NCBI RefSeq assembly: GCF_042682915.1
Contig: NZ_JBHUIW010000005.1
Coordinates: 1-64,000 of the forward strand
Origin: Rhodoplanes azumiensis
GTDB lineage: Bacteria; Pseudomonadota; Alphaproteobacteria; Rhizobiales; Xanthobacteraceae
Reading direction: 5' to 3'
DNA length: 64,000 nucleotides
The notes below the pieces were generated by a model. The model did no database searches and was not told where the DNA came from. It worked only from the letters and a program-made list of their open reading frames with translations. How positions within the stretch are numbered: the stretch's first letter is position 1; the number at the start of each line of letters is the position of its first letter. A program made the position numbers and the translations under genes. Of this stretch, positions 60,354 through 64,000 are shown piece after piece.

Positions 60354-61328
60354 ATGAGCGACGTGACCGCCACGCACGGCGACGAGGGCGAATCGCACGC
60401 GGCCGACGACGCGCGCCACCCGCGCCGCGTCGTGCTGATCGTCAACGCGCGCTCACGCCGCGGACAGCGTCGGTTCGACACGGCGCTGCGATTGCTCGGC
60501 GAGCGCGGGTTCCTGATCACGGCGGCGCACGCCGTCACGGATCCGGCGCGGCTCGGCGACGTCGCCGAGGCGGCGGCCGCCGAGCGCGATCATCTCGTCG
60601 TGGTCGGCGGCGGCGACGGCACGATCAGCACGGTCGCCGGCATCGTCGCGGCCCGCGGCGAGGCGGCGCGGCCGCTGCTCGGCCTGTTGCCGCTCGGCAC
60701 CGCCAACAGCTTCGCCAAGGCGCTCGGGCTGCCGCTGGAGCTGGACCGCGCCGTCGACGTGCTGCGCGACGGCGTCGCGACGAACATCGATCTCGGCCGG
60801 CTCGACGAGCGCTGGTTCGCCAACGCGGTCGCGATCGGTCTGGCGGCCGACATTGCGCGGGGATCGGCTCACGGATCGGCTCACCTGGCGAAGCGCTGGG
60901 CGGGCCGCGCCACCTATCTGATGGTCGCCGCCGGCCGGCTGGCGCGGCACCGCCCGTTCCGCTGTACCGTGGCTCACGATGGCGGTACCTCGGTGTTCGA
61001 TGCGCTCGACCTGCGGGTGGCCAACGGCGGCTGGCAGGGCGGCGTCCTGGTCGCGCCGGACGCCGGCCTCGCGACCGGCGACCTGCTGGTCCGCGTGATT
61101 CCCGGGCCGTCGCCACATCGGCTTCTGCGGACCTGGTGGCGGGCGCTGCGGGGCGTCCCACCGGCACCGAGTGACGTCGTGACCCTGCGCACCCGCTCCG
61201 CCACGATCGCGACCGACCGGCCTCGTCCGGTCTCGGTGGACGGCGAGGTCGTCGCCGCGACCCCGGTCCGGGTCACAGTCGCGCCCGGCGCGCTGCGGAT
61301 TCTACTGCCGCGCGAACGACATGGTTAA
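60354..61328 (+). CDS. Diacylglycerol-kinase-family lipid kinase
   Basis: A 324-residue YegS/DgkB-type kinase with the nucleotide-binding VIVNARSRRGQRRFDTAL pattern near residue 25, VVVGGGDGTISTVAGIV near residue 85 and LLGLLPLGTANSFAKALGLP. It phosphorylates a lipid such as diacylglycerol; the exact lipid is unknown. The ATG at 60354 follows a GGCGAGGAGA ribosome-binding site. It is divergent from the trehalose-phosphate synthase gene. Confidence 0.9.
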   Translation: MSDVTATHGDEGESHAADDARHPRRVVLIVNARSRRGQRRFDTALRLLGERGFLITAAHAVTDPARLGDVAEAAAAERDHLVVVGGGDGTISTVAGIVAARGEAARPLLGLLPLGTANSFAKALGLPLELDRAVDVLRDGVATNIDLGRLDERWFANAVAIGLAADIARGSAHGSAHLAKRWAGRATYLMVAAGRLARHRPFRCTVAHDGGTSVFDALDLRVANGGWQGGVLVAPDAGLATGDLLVRVIPGPSPHRLLRTWWRALRGVPPAPSDVVTLRTRSATIATDRPRPVSVDGEVVAATPVRVTVAPGALRILLPRERHG

Positions 61329-61439
61329 GGCCGGGTAAATTTCGCCACCACCCTGGCGTGCGGGAGCCATGCGGTATCGCAGGGCGGCCGAACCATTGTT
61401 GCCGTAATCGGAGCGCTTGCTAGTATTGCGTCGGGGGAC

Positions 61440-62576
61440 GTGCGTCGCGGGCGAAACCCGCAGCGGCGCGACACACGGGTGGGGAAGCCTTTGATTCGAG
61501 TGGGTGTCCGCTCGATCCCGTTCGGGATCGCGATCGTCGCGCTGGGATTCGTGCTCAAGTCACCGGGCACGCATGCCGGGCCGTCCGACATCGGGCTGCT
61601 CGCAGAGCGCACGACTCTCTCGGTTTTCGGCACCATTCACCCGGCCCTGATCCGGCTGCCGAGCCCGACCGCACAGGCGCCGCTGTCCGGCATTCGCCTC
61701 GCCAGCCTGGATCCCGAGATCACCGCCGGCGCCCTGATGGAGGACGACGACCTCGTCGCCGCGCTCGGCGAGCCCCGCCGCGGCGCCTCGTTCGACGAGC
61801 GTTTCGCCGCCTTCGATCCCACCGATTCGTTCGAGACCCGCTTCGGCGGCCCGCGCCCGGCGGCCGCCGCCGGCCTACGGCTGGCGAGCGCCGGCAGCGT
61901 GCCGGTGACGCTCGGTCGCCCGGCCCAGACCGCCACCGCCCGCCCGATGGGCCGGCTCCAGGAGGCCACCGCGCCGTCCGGCACCGCACCGACCGGCGCC
62001 GAGGAGCCCCGTCGTCGCGTCCGTCCGGGCCAGCAGCCGAAGCTCGCGGCGCTGTCGCCGAACGCGCTGCCCTCGCTCACCGAGGACGGGAAGACCGCCA
62101 TCTACGACATCACCGCCAAGACCGTGTACATGCCGAACGGCAAGCGGCTCGAGGCGCATTCCGGGCTCGGCCCGAAGATGGACGATCCGCGCCACGTGAA
62201 CGTGCGCATGCACGGCGCGACCCCGCCCAACGTCTACCGGCTGACGATGCGCGAGAGCCTGTTCCACGGCGTGCGCGCACTGCGGATGACGCCGGTCGAC
62301 CAGAGCAAGATGTACGGCCGCGCCGGCATCCTGGCGCATTCCTACATGCTCGGCCCGAGCGGCCAGTCGAACGGCTGCGTGTCGTTCAAGGACTACCAGG
62401 CGTTCCTCGACGCCTATCTGCGCGGCGAGGTGAACAAGATCGTCGTGGTCGAGCGGCTCGACTCGGCACCCGGGGCCACCCAGGTCGCCTCCTCGAACTG
62501 GCTCTCCGACACGCTCGGCAAGCTCTTCAAGAGCGACGGCAGCACCGACCAGTACGCCGAAGCCGGCGCCAACTGA
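61440..62576 (+). CDS. DUF2778 (Tlde1-like) domain protein, exported
   Basis: A protein of up to 378 residues. A basic start and a hydrophobic segment (IPFGIAIVALGFVLK) suggest export or anchoring. A disordered Ala/Pro-rich region of about 170 residues then leads to a DUF2778 domain (IYDITAKTVYMPNGKRLEAHSGLG, GRAGILAHSYMLGPSGQSNGCVSFKDY). The HxxxLGPxxxSNGC segment contains the His and Cys expected of L,D-transpeptidase-like enzymes acting on peptidoglycan. The longest start is GTG at 61440, but TTG at 61491 behind GGGGAAG is better placed for translation. Confidence 0.8.
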   Translation: MRRGRNPQRRDTRVGKPLIRVGVRSIPFGIAIVALGFVLKSPGTHAGPSDIGLLAERTTLSVFGTIHPALIRLPSPTAQAPLSGIRLASLDPEITAGALMEDDDLVAALGEPRRGASFDERFAAFDPTDSFETRFGGPRPAAAAGLRLASAGSVPVTLGRPAQTATARPMGRLQEATAPSGTAPTGAEEPRRRVRPGQQPKLAALSPNALPSLTEDGKTAIYDITAKTVYMPNGKRLEAHSGLGPKMDDPRHVNVRMHGATPPNVYRLTMRESLFHGVRALRMTPVDQSKMYGRAGILAHSYMLGPSGQSNGCVSFKDYQAFLDAYLRGEVNKIVVVERLDSAPGATQVASSNWLSDTLGKLFKSDGSTDQYAEAGAN

Positions 62577-62627
62577 GGCGTTCGGTTTCGATCGTGACGC
62601 TCCGAGCTTCGTCCCGACCGGACGGGC

Positions 62628-63119
62628 TCATCCTCGGCGGACTTGCGTGCCGCGGATTTGCGTCGCGTAGGCCCGCACCGCGGCGACGAGGCCGTGATAG
62701 CCGGTGCAGCGGCAGAGATTCGACGACAGAACCTCGATCAGCGCCTCGTCCGGAAGATCGGGATGGCGCTCCAGCACGCCGACCACCAGCATCAAGAAGC
62801 CGGGCGTGCAGAAGCCGCACTGCAGGGCGTGATGATCGACGAAGGCCTGCTGCAGCGGATGCAGCGTGTCGCCGTCGGCGAGCCCCTCGACGGTGCGGAC
62901 CGTCCTGTCGTCGGCCTGGACGGCGAACATCAGGCAGGCCCGCACCGGATCGCCGTCGACCAGCACCGTGCAGGCGCCGCAGACACCGTGCTCGCAACCG
63001 ACATGCGTGCCGGTGAGCCGGAGATCCTCGCGCAAGACATCGACCAGCGTTCGACGCGGCTCGACCGCGACGCGATGCGTCGCGTCGTTGACGATCAGCG
63101 TGATCTCGCGCGCTCTCAT
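62628..63119 (-). CDS. [2Fe-2S] subunit of a CoxS-type molybdenum hydroxylase
   Basis: A 163-residue small subunit with ferredoxin-type ligands C42, C47, C50 and C62, and the second cluster in LQCGFC and NLCRC. It belongs to the xanthine dehydrogenase/CO dehydrogenase family. It overlaps the following FAD subunit gene (ATGA). The large molybdopterin subunit is not visible, so the substrate cannot be named. It differs from NicA in context and sequence. Confidence 0.92.
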   Translation of the reverse strand: MRAREITLIVNDATHRVAVEPRRTLVDVLREDLRLTGTHVGCEHGVCGACTVLVDGDPVRACLMFAVQADDRTVRTVEGLADGDTLHPLQQAFVDHHALQCGFCTPGFLMLVVGVLERHPDLPDEALIEVLSSNLCRCTGYHGLVAAVRAYATQIRGTQVRRG

Positions 63120-64000
63120 CTCGGCTCCGCGGAGGCAGGTTCGGCGGCGGCCTTATCGCCGGCGATCGCGCGGACGAGCGCACGCTCGACCACGACGCCG
63201 GCGAGGTGGCGCTTGTAGGCGGCCACGTCCTCGTCGAGCTCGGCCGGGGCGATGTGCGCGGCCGCGACCGCGCCGGCGCGGCGGAACAGCTCGGGGTCCG
63301 GCGGCGCGCCTTCGAGCACCGCCTCCACCTCGGCGATTCGCCGCGGCTTGCCTTCGACCGCGCCCACCCCGACGCGCAGGTTGCGCATGATCCCGTCCGT
63401 CTGCTCGAAGACGACCAGCGCCATCGCCTGGGCATAGTCGCCGGCGCGCCGGCTCACCTCGCAGAAGCCGAAGCGCGTGCCCTCCGGCAGCAGCGGCAGG
63501 TGGACGAAGGCCAGGAGCTCGTCCGCAGCGAGCGCCGTCTCCATGGTGCCGCGATTGAAGTCGCTCGCGCCGAGCCGGCGCCCGCCGCGCAAGCTGACGA
63601 GCTCGACCTCGGCGCCGAGCGTCTCGGCGACCAGGCACCATTCGGAAGCCGGATCCGCATTGGCGAGGCTACCACCCATGGTGCCGCGGGTGCGGATCGG
63701 CCAGTGGGCGATGTGGCGGACGACGTCGGCGAGCAGCGCCCCGAGCGGGCCCGGCTCGACCGGTTCATGAAACGCCGCGTGCCGCACGCAGGCGCCGACG
63801 ACGAGCGCGCCGTCGCGCGTCGCGAGACCGGCCAGCTCCGGCACGGCGTTGATGTCGACCAGATGCGCGGGCCGGGCGAGCCGCAGCGCCATCGCCGGCA
63901 CCAGCGACTGCCCCCCGGCGAGGATGCGCCCGTCCTGATCGGCGACGTCCGCCAGCATGGCAATCGCTTCGTCCAGCGTGCGCGGGACATGGTGGACGAA
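63116..64000 (-). CDS. FAD-binding subunit of a CoxM-type molybdenum hydroxylase (partial, runs off the window)
   Basis: At least 295 residues. The FAD-binding motif AGGQSLVPAMALRLARPAHLVDIN near the visible N-terminus and TRGTMGGSLANADPASEW are canonical for CoxM/MocD subunits. The frame remains open to the end of the window, and the visible residues upstream of 63958 (VHHVPRTLDEAIA) match the usual start of this family, so the true start lies beyond 64000. The gene order M-S fits coxMSL-type operons. Confidence 0.9.
   Translation of the reverse strand, partial: FVHHVPRTLDEAIAMLADVADQDGRILAGGQSLVPAMALRLARPAHLVDINAVPELAGLATRDGALVVGACVRHAAFHEPVEPGPLGALLADVVRHIAHWPIRTRGTMGGSLANADPASEWCLVAETLGAEVELVSLRGGRRLGASDFNRGTMETALAADELLAFVHLPLLPEGTRFGFCEVSRRAGDYAQAMALVVFEQTDGIMRNLRVGVGAVEGKPRRIAEVEAVLEGAPPDPELFRRAGAVAAAHIAPAELDEDVAAYKRHLAGVVVERALVRAIAGDKAAAEPASAEPR

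Noticed and set aside
1..64000. tRNA, rRNA or prophage/insertion-sequence genes
   Set aside because: No cloverleaf-like tRNA sequence, rRNA segment, transposase or integrase was recognised by reading; a dedicated search was not possible.

Overview
The window is a high-GC chromosomal segment with dense, mostly bona fide genes and very short intergenic spaces. The gene set suggests an aerobic or facultative alphaproteobacterium of the order Hyphomicrobiales (Rhizobiales), in the Xanthobacteraceae/Bradyrhizobium neighbourhood. The clues are a TIGR02301 protein, a YbaN/DUF454 protein, a fused LivH-LivM permease, a DUF2778 protein, a CoxMS-type hydroxylase and the dispersed 'cgtcatgcccggcc'/'gtcattccgg' palindromic elements. 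This is inference from gene content; no rRNA or tRNA marker is present.

Layout. (1) 0.1-12.8 kb is ordinary housekeeping and accessory sequence: an HD phosphohydrolase, 3-methyladenine glycosylase, YgfZ, Nudix, SRAP, an Hsp70-like protein, rhodanese, a HisC-like aminotransferase and a LysR/sodium-solute symporter divergent pair. An odd 600-bp spacer here holds three copies of a TGAAAACGTTTTCA-type palindrome and a heptamer tandem array. (2) 13.0-36.9 kb is a pyridine-carboxylate catabolic island. It contains a branched-chain-type ABC importer, ferredoxin-NADP reductase, enamidase, a MarR regulator, two AA_synth proteins, a UPF0280/ApbE-like protein, 6-hydroxynicotinate reductase, nicotinate dehydrogenase NicB/NicA, a PhnN::nucleotide-phosphorylase fusion, NadC, a NitT/TauT-type ABC importer and a second MarR regulator. 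Its promoters share a palindrome close to GTTAGTGTACTAAC. (3) 37.0-41.2 kb holds phnF-phnDEC (phosphonate-type uptake, no C-P lyase) and a MEKHLA-domain protein. (4) 41.5-57.8 kb is a phenylacetate catabolon: a five-gene liv-type importer, paaX, a TetR-type paaR, paaABCDE, paaKIG and paaZ, tied together by an ATTAACCG-type palindrome in three promoters. (5) 57.9-64.0 kb has a membrane-anchored trehalose-6-phosphate synthase, a lipid kinase, a DUF2778 protein and the start of a coxMS-like molybdenum hydroxylase operon that runs off the window.

How the genes work together. Nicotinate is hydroxylated by the cytochrome-linked NicAB. The product, 6-hydroxynicotinate, is then reduced, not oxidised, to 1,4,5,6-tetrahydro-6-oxonicotinate and hydrolysed by enamidase. 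That is the route known from Eubacterium barkeri and, physiologically, from Azorhizobium. The most interesting proposal concerns the genes feeding this route. NadC (quinolinate + PRPP -> NaMN + CO2 + PPi), an AMP-phosphorylase-type domain (NaMN + Pi -> nicotinate + ribose-1,5-bisphosphate) and a PhnN domain fused to it (ribose-1,5-bisphosphate + ATP -> PRPP + ADP) would together form a catalytic PRPP cycle. The cycle would decarboxylate imported quinolinate to nicotinate. The individual reactions are known; the cycle and its use in catabolism are inferred here.
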